A stretch of DNA of 64,000 bases from Streptomyces spinoverrucosus (GTDB lineage Bacteria; Actinomycetota; Actinomycetes; Streptomycetales; Streptomycetaceae), in assembly GCF_006539505.1 (NCBI RefSeq), contig NZ_BJND01000012.1:248001-312000 (forward strand), in the 5' to 3' direction. The notes below the pieces were generated by a model. That model was not told the origin of the DNA. It ran no database searches and was given only the letters and a program-made list of their open reading frames with translations. A program made the position numbers and the translations under genes. Shown here one piece after another: positions 9,783 to 17,683 of this stretch (position 1 is the first letter of the stretch; each line of letters begins with the position of its first letter).

Positions 9783-9842
9783 GCCACCAGCCTGCGACCT
9801 TTTATGTACGGCTGTACACATCGTTGTGTACCCTCGTACACA
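9779..9842 (+). promoter_or_regulatory. Promoter and double GTAC-N4-GTAC operator of the SMR/TetR pair
   Basis: The first dyad is GTAC-GGCT-GTAC (9806-9817). The second is TGTGTAC-CCTC-GTACACA (9825-9842), a perfect 7-bp-arm palindrome that ends on the A of the ATG. Their centres are 22 bp apart, two helical turns. A -35/-10 candidate is TTCCGC-N18-TATGTA (9779-9808). The arrangement suggests cooperative binding of the co-transcribed TetR protein. Confidence 0.65.
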
Positions 9843-10162
9843 TGGGATTCCTCCTGCTCGCCGGGGCCATCGCCGCCGAGATCGCCGCGACCACCGCCAT
9901 GAAGTACAGCCACGGCTTCACCCGGCTCTGGCCCTCGCTGATCACCGCCCTCGGGTACGTGATCGCGTTCGGGCTACTGGCCCAGACCCTGAAAACGATC
10001 TCCGTCGGCACGGCGTACGCGATCTGGTCCGGCGTCGGCACCGCGGCGATCGCGGTGATCGGGATGCTGTTCCTCGGCGAGGGGATGACCGTGGCCAAGG
10101 CCGCCGGGATCGCGTTGATCGTCGTGGGAGTCGTGGTGCTCAACCTGGGCGGTGCGCACTGA
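9842..10162 (+). CDS. Small multidrug resistance (SMR) family efflux protein
   Basis: 106 residues with four predicted transmembrane helices. The membrane-embedded glutamate (about residue 12, in IAAEIAATTAMK), the SITALGYVIAFGLLA-like second helix and YAIWSGVGTAAIAVIG in the third are SMR hallmarks (EmrE, QacE, SugE). It exports cationic compounds as a dimer using the proton gradient. The stop overlaps the next start by one base, so the pump and regulator form one transcript. Confidence 0.93.
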   Translation: MGFLLLAGAIAAEIAATTAMKYSHGFTRLWPSLITALGYVIAFGLLAQTLKTISVGTAYAIWSGVGTAAIAVIGMLFLGEGMTVAKAAGIALIVVGVVVLNLGGAH

Positions 10163-10731
10163 TGGTCCGGCGCTACGACCCCGAGCGGCGGCAGCGGATC
10201 ATCGACGCGGCGATCCGCGTGGTCGGCGCCAAGGGCATCGCCGGGCTGAGCCACCGGTCCGTCGCCGCGGAGGCCGATGTGCCGCTCGGTTCGACGACGT
10301 ACCACTTCAAGACCCTGGACGACCTGCTGGTCGCGGCGCTGCGGCAGGCGAACGAGGGCTTCGCCGAGCTGGTCGCCGGGCGCGAGTCGCTGACCGATCC
10401 GGGGACCGACCTGGCCGCCGAGCTCGCCGCCCTGCTGGGTGAGTGGCTCGCGGGCGACCGTGCGGGCGTGGAGTTGGAGTACGAGCTGTACCTCGCCGCG
10501 CTGCGCCGCCCGGCGCTGCGGCCGGTGGCCGCGGAGTGGACGGAGAACGTGAGCGAACGTCTGGCCAGCCGCACCGACCCGGCGACCACTCGGGCGTTGC
10601 TCGCGCTGATGGACGGCATCTGTCTGCAGGTGCTGCTGACAGGGGCGGCGTATGAGGAGGGGTGGGCGCGGGAGCTCTTGGGGAGGGTGATCCGGACCGG
10701 CGGCGGTGCCACCATCCCGCCCGCCACCTGA
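10162..10731 (+). CDS. TetR-family regulator of the SMR pump
   Basis: 189 residues. The N-terminal helix-turn-helix (residues about 10-55) contains AGLSHRSVAAEADVPLGSTTYHFKTLDDLL, the standard TetR DNA-binding layout. The C-terminal half is a ligand-binding domain of unknown specificity. It is translationally coupled to the SMR gene and probably represses the shared promoter through the two GTAC dyads, being released by a pump substrate. Confidence 0.9.
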   Translation: MVRRYDPERRQRIIDAAIRVVGAKGIAGLSHRSVAAEADVPLGSTTYHFKTLDDLLVAALRQANEGFAELVAGRESLTDPGTDLAAELAALLGEWLAGDRAGVELEYELYLAALRRPALRPVAAEWTENVSERLASRTDPATTRALLALMDGICLQVLLTGAAYEEGWARELLGRVIRTGGGATIPPAT

Positions 10732-10772
10732 GACATCCCCTCGCTGGTTCGCATCCGTGGCCCCGCGCCGGT

Positions 10773-10785
10773 TAGGTTGCCCTCA
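10773..10785 (+). promoter_or_regulatory. -10 element placing dapD transcription at its start codon
   Basis: TAGGTT at 10773-10778 ends six bases before the ATG, and no Shine-Dalgarno sequence intervenes. A leaderless mRNA is likely. The -35 is weak. Confidence 0.5.
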
Positions 10786-11774
10786 TGACCGACACGACTG
10801 CTCCTCGCACCACCGGCGCCGTGGCCGCCGGCCTCGCCACGATCGCCGCCGACGGCACTGTTCTCGACACCTGGTTCCCCGCGCCCGAGCTGGCCGCCGA
10901 GCCCGGACCGGCCGGTACCGAGCGCCTCGACGAGGCGCGCACCGCCGAGCTGCTCGGTGAGCACGGCGTCGCCGCCGTCGGCAAGGACGAGGTGCGCGGC
11001 GTGGAGGTCGTGGCGGTCCGGACGGTCATCTCCTCCGTCGAGGACAAGCCGCTCGACACCCACGACGCCTACCTGCGCCTGCACCTGCTCTCGCACCGCC
11101 TGGTCAAGCCGAACGAGCCGAACCTCGACGGCATCTTCGGCCTGCTCGCCAACGTCGCCTGGACCTCGCTCGGCCCGGTCGCCGTCGAGGCCCTGGAGAC
11201 CGTACGGCTCGCCGCCCGCGCCCGCGGCCTGCACCTCAGCGTCTTCGGTGTCGACAAGTTCCCGCGCATGACCGACTACGTGGCCCCGGCCGGCGTCCGG
11301 ATCGCCGACGCCGACCGCGTCCGCCTCGGTGCCCACCTCGCCGCCGGCACCACCGTCATGCACGAGGGTTTCGTCAACTTCAACGCCGGCACCCTCGGCA
11401 CCTCCATGGTCGAGGGCCGGATCTCGCAGGGCGTCGTCGTCGGCGACGGCTCCGACATCGGCGGCGGCGCGTCCACCATGGGCATGCTGTCCGGCGGCGG
11501 CAAGGAGCGGGTCGCCATCGGTGAGCGCTCCCTCGTCGGCGCCGAGGCCGGTATCGGTATCGCGCTCGGCGACGACTGCGTGGTCGAGGCGGGCCTCTAC
11601 CTCACCGCCGGCACCCGCGTCACCATGCCCGACGGCCAGATCGTCAAGGCCCGCGAGCTGTCCGGCGCCTCCAACATCCTCTTCCGCCGCAACTCCGTCA
11701 CCGGCACGGTCGAGGCCCGGCCGAACAACGCCGACTGGGGCGGGCTGAACGACGTACTGCACAGCCACAACTGA
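10785..11774 (+). CDS. dapD: 2,3,4,5-tetrahydropyridine-2,6-dicarboxylate N-succinyltransferase
   Basis: 329 residues, the actinobacterial DapD length. It succinylates tetrahydrodipicolinate in the succinylase branch of lysine and diaminopimelate synthesis. The N-terminal domain is followed by left-handed beta-helix hexapeptide repeats (about 165-265), including the [26 protein letters not shown] stretch. The C-terminus [17 protein letters not shown] is typical. The same pathway is represented by dapA at 13.2-14.1 kb. Confidence 0.95.
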   Translation: MTDTTAPRTTGAVAAGLATIAADGTVLDTWFPAPELAAEPGPAGTERLDEARTAELLGEHGVAAVGKDEVRGVEVVAVRTVISSVEDKPLDTHDAYLRLHLLSHRLVKPNEPNLDGIFGLLANVAWTSLGPVAVEALETVRLAARARGLHLSVFGVDKFPRMTDYVAPAGVRIADADRVRLGAHLAAGTTVMHEGFVNFNAGTLGTSMVEGRISQGVVVGDGSDIGGGASTMGMLSGGGKERVAIGERSLVGAEAGIGIALGDDCVVEAGLYLTAGTRVTMPDGQIVKARELSGASNILFRRNSVTGTVEARPNNADWGGLNDVLHSHN

Positions 11775-11798
11775 TCACCGGCGGCCGTACCTGCGTCG

Positions 11799-11817
11799 GA
11801 GGCCCGAGAGGCCTCCT
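11799..11817. terminator. Hairpin between dapD and the convergent acetyltransferase gene
   Basis: GGAGGCC-CGAGA-GGCCTCC is a perfect 7-bp stem with a 5-nt loop in the 42-bp convergent gap. Confidence 0.65.
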
Positions 11818-12755
11818 CAGTAGAGGATCGACGGCAGGTACGCCCCGGCGGGCTCGTTGTAGAGGCCGATGGTCATCAAGCTCATCAGTTGCACAACCCT
11901 GAGGCCGTTCGCGAGCCCCCATTGCAGCAGCAGGCTGTTGCTTGCGGGCACGAGGATGCCGGGGCCGCCAAAGGCGGGAGCCGAGGCGATCAGGGCCTGG
12001 AGGCCCGTGGTCGTTTCGGCTACCGCGTGCGCGAAGAAGGCCAGATCCGTGGCGTAACCGGTGACGCGCCCCTCGTCCTCGACCACCCGGGCCGTGCCTT
12101 GTTTCAGCGCGTCGGCGACCTCGCCGCCACGGTCGACGCCGTGTACCCGACGGCACACGTCGTTGCAGGCGGCGAGGTCCGCGTCCGTGGCCTCCCGAAC
12201 TGTAAGCCCAGCCACTGTGCGCAAGATCGCTGGTCCCTGCATGCATGCCAGCGTCTCCCGGAACACGAACCCCAGGCTTGCGTACAGCGAGAACGATCTG
12301 GTGTGGTAGCCGCTTTGCAGCAGCCGCAGGCCCGGCACTCTGCGCTCGGCGGACCGTTGCATCACGTCCCGCATCAGCCGGCGGCCAACACCTCGGTTCT
12401 GCATGGCGGGATCGATGGTGATGGGCCCGACACCGACAACGGGCGAGCGCTCGTCGAGGAAGTTGCTCCCCACGATCCGCCCGTCGAACTCGGCGACGAC
12501 ACTGTAGAACCCCGGGTGGGTCAGGAACGCCTCGATCAGTGCGATGCCCACCTCGGGACTGGGTACGTCGGGGGGAAACGCGTGCTCACGGGCCAGCCCG
12601 GCGAAGGCCTCGAAACAGATCCTGCCGCATTCCGCGGCATCGTCGGCGGTACCCGGGCGCAGTACAAGATCCACGACCGCCAGCCCCTTCCATAGCTCCA
12701 TAGCCTCCTGGGTGATCCGCCCCTCCCTGTCATCTTCCTCTCTCTCGGTGATCAC
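11817..12755 (-). CDS. GNAT-family N-acetyltransferase with tandem GNAT-like halves
   Basis: 312 residues from the GTG at 12755. The first half has a clear acetyl-CoA loop, ITIDPAMQNRGVGRRLM, followed by HTRSFSLYASLGF. The second half looks like a degenerate GNAT repeat. The start is uncertain: the first 27 residues are highly charged and weakly family-like, and a GTG at 12674 (VDLVLRPGTADDA) has a better AAGGGG ribosome site. The substrate is unknown. Codon bias is somewhat weaker than in the neighbours. Confidence 0.75.
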   Translation of the reverse strand: MITEREEDDREGRITQEAMELWKGLAVVDLVLRPGTADDAAECGRICFEAFAGLAREHAFPPDVPSPEVGIALIEAFLTHPGFYSVVAEFDGRIVGSNFLDERSPVVGVGPITIDPAMQNRGVGRRLMRDVMQRSAERRVPGLRLLQSGYHTRSFSLYASLGFVFRETLACMQGPAILRTVAGLTVREATDADLAACNDVCRRVHGVDRGGEVADALKQGTARVVEDEGRVTGYATDLAFFAHAVAETTTGLQALIASAPAFGGPGILVPASNSLLLQWGLANGLRVVQLMSLMTIGLYNEPAGAYLPSILY

Positions 12756-12857
12756 TTAAAAGGATTACTGTCCGTTACCTCGGGCGGCCCTCGGCAGATG
12801 AATCCGGTGGACCCAGTGTCCGATCAGATGCCGAAACGGTGAGACGAGGACTGAGCA

Positions 12858-13094
12858 ATGACGAACGAGCGGGCGAGGATCGCGGCGCGTCGGGTGACCG
12901 GTGTGGTGACCCTGGCGACGATGTGCTGGCTCCCGACCGGTGCCGCGCACGCCGACGAGACCAACAAGGCCTCGCACAACGGCCCGCGGATCGGCCTGGT
13001 CAACCTCGGCCAGGTCGACGACCCGATGGAGGACGTGCTGGAGCACTTCCGGGTGGTCGGCGACGAGCAGACCACGGAGAACGCCGCGGGCTGA
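12858..13094 (+). CDS. Small secreted protein of unknown function
   Basis: 78 residues. The first 32 form a Sec signal peptide (positive N-terminus, hydrophobic VTGVVTLATMCWLP, cleavage after AHA). The mature peptide of about 45 residues is acidic and contains RIGLVNLGQVDDPMEDVLEH, a motif I associate with small conserved Streptomyces secreted proteins of unknown role. It stands alone, followed by a terminator. Confidence 0.75.
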   Translation: MTNERARIAARRVTGVVTLATMCWLPTGAAHADETNKASHNGPRIGLVNLGQVDDPMEDVLEHFRVVGDEQTTENAAG

Positions 13095-13115
13095 TCCGTC
13101 CCGCCGCGAGCACCG

Positions 13116-13148
13116 AGGCCCGGGCCCCTCACCGGGGGCTCCGGGCCT
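13116..13148. terminator. Hairpin terminator between small secreted gene and dapA
   Basis: AGGCCCGGGCCCC pairs with GGGGGCTCCGGGCCT around a 5-nt loop with one small mismatch. It sits between convergent genes. Confidence 0.7.
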
Positions 13149-13174
13149 TCGTGGTCACACTGCGCAATCGCGGG

Positions 13175-14113
13175 TCATGCAGAAAGGTGTCGCTCGTCCG
13201 CCGTCCGTTCCTCGTACGTCGCCAGCTCCCGGTACGCCGCCAGCAGACCGTCCGTCGCCTCGCGGCCCGCCGGGCGCAGGGGCGGGCGGACCGGGCCCGA
13301 CGGCAGGTCCAGCGCGGCCAGCAGCGCCTTGGCGGTGACCGTGCCGGGGAGGCCGGCGGACATCATCGACTCGATGAGGGGAACGGCCCGCAGCTGGCGG
13401 CGGGCCGCGCGGGCCGTGTCGCCCGCGTCGAAGTCGTCGAGTACGGCGCGGATGTGGCGGGGGATCACATTAGCCACGGTGCTGACGCAGCCCGCCGCGC
13501 CCACCGCGTAAAGGGCGAGATTGTGCTCGTCGCAGCCCGCGTAGTACGCCAGGTCCGTGCGGGACAGGACCTTCTGGGTGCCGAGGAAGTCGTACGAGCA
13601 GTCCTTGACCGCCACGACGCGGGGATGCTCGGCGAGCCGGATCATTGTCTCCGGTTCGATGCGGGTGCCGGTGCGGCCCGGGATGTCGTACAGCATGAGC
13701 GGCAGGCCGGACGCGTCCGCCACCTCCCGGAAGTGTGCTTCCACCGCGTCCTGTGGCGGCCTGCTGTAGTACGGGGTGACGACCAGCGCGCCGTCCGCGC
13801 CCGCCTGCTCGGCCTGAAGCGTGAGCTCGATCGTGTGGCGGGTGTCGGAGGTGCCGACGCCCGTGACGACGGACGCGCGATCCCCCACCGCTTCCCGGAC
13901 CGCCCGGACGAGCGCCGCCTTCTCGGCGTCGGACGTGGTCGGCGATTCGCCCGTCGTGCCGCTGAGCACCAGCCCGTCGCAGCCACGCGACACCAGCCGC
14001 TCGGCGAGCCGCTGCGCGCCGTCGAGGTCGAGCGCACCCGCCTCGGTGAAGGGCGTGATCATCGCGCAGAGAGCGCGGCCGAAGGGCGGGGCGGGGGAGG
14101 CGGTGTTCGTCAT
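13175..14113 (-). CDS. dapA: 4-hydroxy-tetrahydrodipicolinate synthase
   Basis: 312 residues. It condenses pyruvate and aspartate semialdehyde. All main DHDPS motifs are present: SGTTGESPT, LMLYDIPGRTG (tyrosine and arginine of the active site) and the Schiff-base lysine in VAVKDCS. The ATG at 14111-14113 is preferred over an in-frame GTG 12 codons upstream, because family members begin close to the PFGRALCAMITPF block. No good ribosome site precedes either. This is a true DapA-like member, unlike the sugar-acid members at 34 and 40 kb. Confidence 0.88.
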   Translation of the reverse strand: MTNTASPAPPFGRALCAMITPFTEAGALDLDGAQRLAERLVSRGCDGLVLSGTTGESPTTSDAEKAALVRAVREAVGDRASVVTGVGTSDTRHTIELTLQAEQAGADGALVVTPYYSRPPQDAVEAHFREVADASGLPLMLYDIPGRTGTRIEPETMIRLAEHPRVVAVKDCSYDFLGTQKVLSRTDLAYYAGCDEHNLALYAVGAAGCVSTVANVIPRHIRAVLDDFDAGDTARAARRQLRAVPLIESMMSAGLPGTVTAKALLAALDLPSGPVRPPLRPAGREATDGLLAAYRELATYEERTADERHLSA

Positions 14114-14288
14114 GGGAGTAGTGTCGGCAGGGGGATCGTGTAGATCCACTTAAATTTTCTACGACGTATGCGTAAGCCTTCCTACGATGCGGTGACGGGG
14201 GCGGAGCGCAGGGCGCTATGGGCAACCCCGCCCCTCATGGGTCACCATGGCCGGGACGGTCCACCACCACCTGGTCCTGGGAGGCGTC

Positions 14289-14423
14289 ATGAAGCTCGGC
14301 AAGGCACTCGCCACCGGAGTCGCGGAGGAGCAGCCGGTCGCTCACGAGGAGGAACTCGAACTCCCCGTGGAAATCGAGGACTTGGCGGAGTCCGCGCCCG
14401 AAGAGGTGCCGACCGCCCGATGA
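14289..14423 (+). CDS. Small acidic protein of unknown function
   Basis: 44 residues, MKLGKALATG followed by a Glu-rich tail. A GGGAGG ribosome site sits five bases before the ATG, and the stop overlaps the start of the next gene (ATGA). No signal peptide or membrane segment is present. Coding status is supported by the ribosome site, the coupling and the third-position GC. It may be a small partner of the downstream protein. Confidence 0.7.
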   Translation: MKLGKALATGVAEEQPVAHEEELELPVEIEDLAESAPEEVPTAR

Positions 14424-15166
14424 GGCTGCGGCTTCCGGAGGAACGTCCGACGGAGCCGCCGACCGGCTACAAGATCGCCCACCCGGTGCTGTCGCAGGAC
14501 GGCACCCGGGCCGGGTTCACCGGTGTGTCGCTCGGCGGCGCGCTGCCGTACGGGGTCGTGGCCGACGCGTCCTGCGTCTACGGTCTGCGGCACGCGGCGC
14601 CCCACCGCCGTTGTGACTGCGGTTTCCACTGCGTGCACGATCGCTCGGTGGCCGAGGGGCTGCTGTGCACCGCCGAGCACCGGACGGCGGTGCTCCTGAA
14701 AGTGCTGGTCCTCGGGCGTTACATCCGTTTCGAACGCGGTTTCCGGTACGCCCGCCAGAGGGTGCGCACGGCGACCGTCGGCCCCTGCGCCTGCGGTACC
14801 ACCGCCGCCGCGCTGGCCGACGCGGGCTGGGGCAGGCCCGGCTGGCACGCCCTGGCCCCGTCCTGCGCGGGCTGCCTGCGCGGCCGTACGTCCGTCTCCC
14901 TCGCCTCCTTCGCACGGCTGGCCGGGGAGGGGCTGCGGGTAGTGGCGGGCGCGGGGGCGGGGGCGGCAGCGGGCGCTTCCGGGGCGCCCGAACGGTCATC
15001 GACCGGCCCCGGCGAAGCCGGCCTGCCGCCCGCGTCGCCGCCCGCCGACCTCGGCGTACCCGAACTCGTCGCCGAAGCCGCCCTGTTGCAGGCCCGCCTC
15101 GACTGGTTCCAGGCCCAGCTCGCGCGGCTCGGCCGGCGCGGTGGCGGGGACGTGGGGCACGGGTAG
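14420..15166 (+). CDS. Conserved hypothetical protein with Cys/His-rich core
   Basis: 248 residues. The central part has several cysteines and histidines: HRRCDCGFHCVHD (about 56-68), GPCACGTT (about 118) and APSCAGCLRG (about 145), suggesting zinc binding. A low-complexity Gly/Ala/Pro segment follows, then a C-terminal leucine-rich helix (PELVAEAALLQARLDWFQAQLARL). I do not recognise a named family. It overlaps the small acidic gene and lies 52 bp before the holin-like gene. Confidence 0.75.
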   Translation: MRLRLPEERPTEPPTGYKIAHPVLSQDGTRAGFTGVSLGGALPYGVVADASCVYGLRHAAPHRRCDCGFHCVHDRSVAEGLLCTAEHRTAVLLKVLVLGRYIRFERGFRYARQRVRTATVGPCACGTTAAALADAGWGRPGWHALAPSCAGCLRGRTSVSLASFARLAGEGLRVVAGAGAGAAAGASGAPERSSTGPGEAGLPPASPPADLGVPELVAEAALLQARLDWFQAQLARLGRRGGGDVGHG

Positions 15167-15218
15167 CGAGGGCCGGTGCGGGTACCCGGTGTTCCGAACC
15201 GAGAGGAGGCGGAACACC

Positions 15219-15638
15219 GTGACCGGTATCCCGGACACCAAGCCCGTGGCCGAGGAGCACCACTCGGTGGGCGAACTCGTCGGCCAGGCAACCGAACAAC
15301 TCTCCCAGCTCGTACGGCAGGAAGTGCACCTCGCCAAGGAGGAGCTGGCCGAAAAGGGCCGGCGCGCGGGTCGCGGCGGCGGACTCCTCGGCGCCGCGGG
15401 CGCCGTCGCCTACGCCGGGCTGCTCGCCCTCGCCGCCACGGCCGCCGCCGCGCTCTCGCTGACGCTGCCCGTCTGGGCCGCGGCGCTGATCGTCACCGGC
15501 GTGCTCTTCGCGCTCGCCGGACTACTGGCCGCGACCGGCCGCGCCCAGCTGCGCCGCGCGGCACCGCCCACGCCCGAGGAGACCCTCGGGAGCGTCAGGG
15601 CCGATGTCGAGGAGATCAGGGAAAGGGCACATCGATGA
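15219..15638 (+). CDS. Holin-like membrane protein (phage holin 3_6 / YqjE-type)
   Basis: 139 residues. An amphipathic N-terminal region (SVGELVGQATEQLSQLVRQEVHLAKEELAEKGRRAG) precedes two adjacent transmembrane helices (about 65-85 and 90-115). This matches chromosomal proteins named after the phage holin superfamily, which are not lysis proteins. The GTG start follows GAGGAGG. It overlaps the DUF3618 gene, a usual partner. Confidence 0.85.
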   Translation: MTGIPDTKPVAEEHHSVGELVGQATEQLSQLVRQEVHLAKEELAEKGRRAGRGGGLLGAAGAVAYAGLLALAATAAAALSLTLPVWAAALIVTGVLFALAGLLAATGRAQLRRAAPPTPEETLGSVRADVEEIRERAHR

Positions 15639-16132
15639 CAGACAGGACGACGCGGGGGAGCGGCGCCAAGGGGCCCGACGAACTGCGCCGACAGATCGCG
15701 CAGACCCGCAGCCAACTCGGCGACACGATAGAGGAGTTGGCGGAAAGGGCGGACGTCAAGGGCCGTGCCAGGGCCCGCGCTGCCGACCTGAAGGACAAGG
15801 CCGGTGCCATGACCGTCCAGCTGCGCAGCACCGCCGCCCACGCCGGCCACGCCGTTCAGGGCAAGGCGGCCCAGGCGGGGCACGCGGTGCAGGGCAGGGC
15901 CGCCGAGGCGACGCACGCGGTGCAGGGCAGGGCCGCGAAGGCGAGCCACGCGGTGCAGGGCAGGGCCGCCCGGGCGAGTGAGGCCGTGGAGCACGGTGAC
16001 ATGCCGCGGCCGGTGCGTACGGTCGTCCAGGCCGGGCTACGGCATCCCCGGCCGGTGCTGGTCGCCGGGGCGGCGGTCGGTGCGGTGCTCGTCGCGGCGG
16101 CGGTGCTGCGGCGGCGGCACTGCGGGCGGTAG
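15635..16132 (+). CDS. DUF3618 membrane protein with four 11-residue repeats
   Basis: 165 residues. The N-terminal DUF3618 core (LRRQIAQTRSQLGDTIEELAERADVKGRAR) is followed by four tandem 11-residue repeats of HAVQGRAAxAx type (residues 72-115), then a C-terminal transmembrane helix (about 138-158) with an Arg-rich end. The repeats would form an extended amphipathic helix. It overlaps the holin-like gene (ATGA). A role in envelope organisation is inferred only from the pairing. Confidence 0.85.
   Translation: MTDRTTRGSGAKGPDELRRQIAQTRSQLGDTIEELAERADVKGRARARAADLKDKAGAMTVQLRSTAAHAGHAVQGKAAQAGHAVQGRAAEATHAVQGRAAKASHAVQGRAARASEAVEHGDMPRPVRTVVQAGLRHPRPVLVAGAAVGAVLVAAAVLRRRHCGR
15848..15979 (+). 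repeat. Four 33-bp tandem repeats inside the DUF3618 gene
   Basis: Units begin at 15848, 15881, 15914 and 15947. Each encodes HAV-QG-(K/R)AA plus three variable residues. Nucleotide identity is high between the last three, which implies recent duplication. Confidence 0.85.
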
Positions 16133-16220
16133 GTGACCGGAGCGCTGGTCGGCGCCTGAGCGCCGGTCGAGAACGAAGGCTGGTCGGTGGATGTACCGGC
16201 CGGCCTTCTTCATGGCCCGC

Positions 16221-16262
16221 CACCGAAAACTCCAATCGCCTGGACAAAAAAAGTTTTCGGTG
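16221..16262 (+). promoter_or_regulatory. Inverted repeat upstream of the HTH/SRPBCC pair
   Basis: CACCGAAAAC (16221-16230) and GTTTTCGGTG (16253-16262) are perfect 10-bp arms 22 bp apart. The second arm ends 14 bp before the ATG. The intervening sequence is A-rich and may contain the promoter. It could be an operator for the downstream HTH protein. Confidence 0.5.
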
Positions 16263-16275
16263 CCAGGGTGGAGGC

Positions 16276-16887
16276 ATGCTGGACGTGACCGTGATCGAGG
16301 ACCCCGAGGCCGCAGCCGTCTGTCTGGACCCCGTGCGGGCCCGGCTGCTCGCCCGGCTCGCGGACGGCCCCGCGTCGGCCGCGATGCTGGCCGGCCAGGT
16401 GGGGCTGCCCCGGCAGAAGGTGAACTACCACCTCAAGGCGCTGGAGCGGCACGGCCTGGTCGAGCTCGCGGGGGAGCGCCGCAAGGGCAACGTCACCGAG
16501 CGGCTGATGCGTGCGACCGCCGCGTCGTACGTCATCTCACCGCTCGCCCTGGCCGCCGTACAGCCCGACCCGGACCGCTTCCGGGACCAGCTGTCCGCGC
16601 GCTGGCTGCTCGCGCTCGGCGCGCGGCTCGTGCGGGACGTCGGCACGCTGATCTCGGGCGCGGCGAAGGCCCGCAAGCGGCTCGCGACATACGCGCTCGA
16701 CGGCGAGGTGCGGTTTGCCTCGGCCGCCGACCGGGCGGCGTTCGTCGAGGAGCTGACGGCGGGCGTGACCGCGCTGATCCACAAGTACGACGCCCCGGAT
16801 GCCGAGGGCGGCCGGGATCACCGGATCGTCGTGGCCGTCCACCCCACGGTCAAACCCCAGCCCCCTGCCCCTGAACTCGACAGCTAG
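16276..16887 (+). CDS. ArsR-like helix-turn-helix regulator
   Basis: 203 residues. A winged HTH spans about residues 18-75 (LLARLADGPASAAMLAGQVGLPRQKVNYHLKALERHGLVE). No CxC metal site is visible, so it is not a classical metal sensor. The C-terminal part is helical and of unknown specificity. It lies 31 bp before the SRPBCC gene; ArsR/SRPBCC pairs are common in actinobacteria. GGAGG precedes the ATG. Confidence 0.85.
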   Translation: MLDVTVIEDPEAAAVCLDPVRARLLARLADGPASAAMLAGQVGLPRQKVNYHLKALERHGLVELAGERRKGNVTERLMRATAASYVISPLALAAVQPDPDRFRDQLSARWLLALGARLVRDVGTLISGAAKARKRLATYALDGEVRFASAADRAAFVEELTAGVTALIHKYDAPDAEGGRDHRIVVAVHPTVKPQPPAPELDS

Positions 16888-16918
16888 TACCGCTGGTACC
16901 ACCGCCACAGGAGCCACC

Positions 16919-17656
16919 ATGTCCAAGGAATTCGAGATCGCCCGAGAGTTCGAGGTCGACGCCACGCCCGAGCAGGTGTGGGAGGCCATCACCACCGGCA
17001 CCGGCGGCTGGCTGTGGCCGATGGAGGCGCCCGAGCCGCGGAAGGGCGGCAAGGGACCCTTCGGATCCGAGGTCATCGCCTGGGATCCGCCGCACCGGTA
17101 CACCAACCGTGTCGAGGACGTCGAGGGCATCTCCGAGCAGACCCTCAACCAGCTCGACTACACCGTCGAGCCGCGCGACGACGGGCGGCGGGCCTGGGTG
17201 CGGTACGTGCACAGCGGGATCTTCGTCGACGACTGGGACAACCAGTACGACGGCGCGAGCAAGCACACCGACTTCTACCTGCACACCCTGCGCGAGTACC
17301 TCACGACGTTCGGCGGCCGGCCGGTCGTCGCCTTCGCCACCTTCGACGGACCCGAGGCATCCGGCACGCCCGACGCCCTCGACACCGTCGCGCGAGCGCT
17401 CGGACTGGCGGACGACACCGCCCAGGGCGAGCGGGTCCAGGCACGCGGACCCGAGGGACAACTCCTCGACGCCGTGGTCGACTTCCGCAACCCGTACTTC
17501 ATCGGGCTGCGCACCGACGACGCGATGCTCCGCTTCTTCGGACGCAACCACTGGGGCTACCGGGTCGGAATGTCGGTGCACGACTTCGCACCGAGCGCCG
17601 ACGCCGAGGCGGACGAGGCCGCCTGGCAGGGCTGGCTGAACGGCGTGTTCAGCTAG
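16919..17656 (+). CDS. SRPBCC (START/AHSA1-like) domain protein
   Basis: 245 residues. The N-terminal half (about 1-135) is an AHSA1-type fold with FEVDATPEQVWEAITTGTGGWLWPME and a C-terminal helix, which forms a hydrophobic cavity for a small ligand. The remaining 100 residues look like a second, divergent copy of the fold. It is co-transcribed with the HTH gene, suggesting ligand binding linked to that regulator. No enzymatic residues are evident. Confidence 0.82.
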   Translation: MSKEFEIAREFEVDATPEQVWEAITTGTGGWLWPMEAPEPRKGGKGPFGSEVIAWDPPHRYTNRVEDVEGISEQTLNQLDYTVEPRDDGRRAWVRYVHSGIFVDDWDNQYDGASKHTDFYLHTLREYLTTFGGRPVVAFATFDGPEASGTPDALDTVARALGLADDTAQGERVQARGPEGQLLDAVVDFRNPYFIGLRTDDAMLRFFGRNHWGYRVGMSVHDFAPSADAEADEAAWQGWLNGVFS

Positions 17657-17683
17657 TCCGTTTCGTTCGGATAGCGTGCGCGG

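Noticed and set aside
15219..15638. Prophage lysis cassette
   Set aside because: The holin-like protein is a chromosomal family member beside DUF3618. No endolysin, integrase or structural phage gene is nearby.
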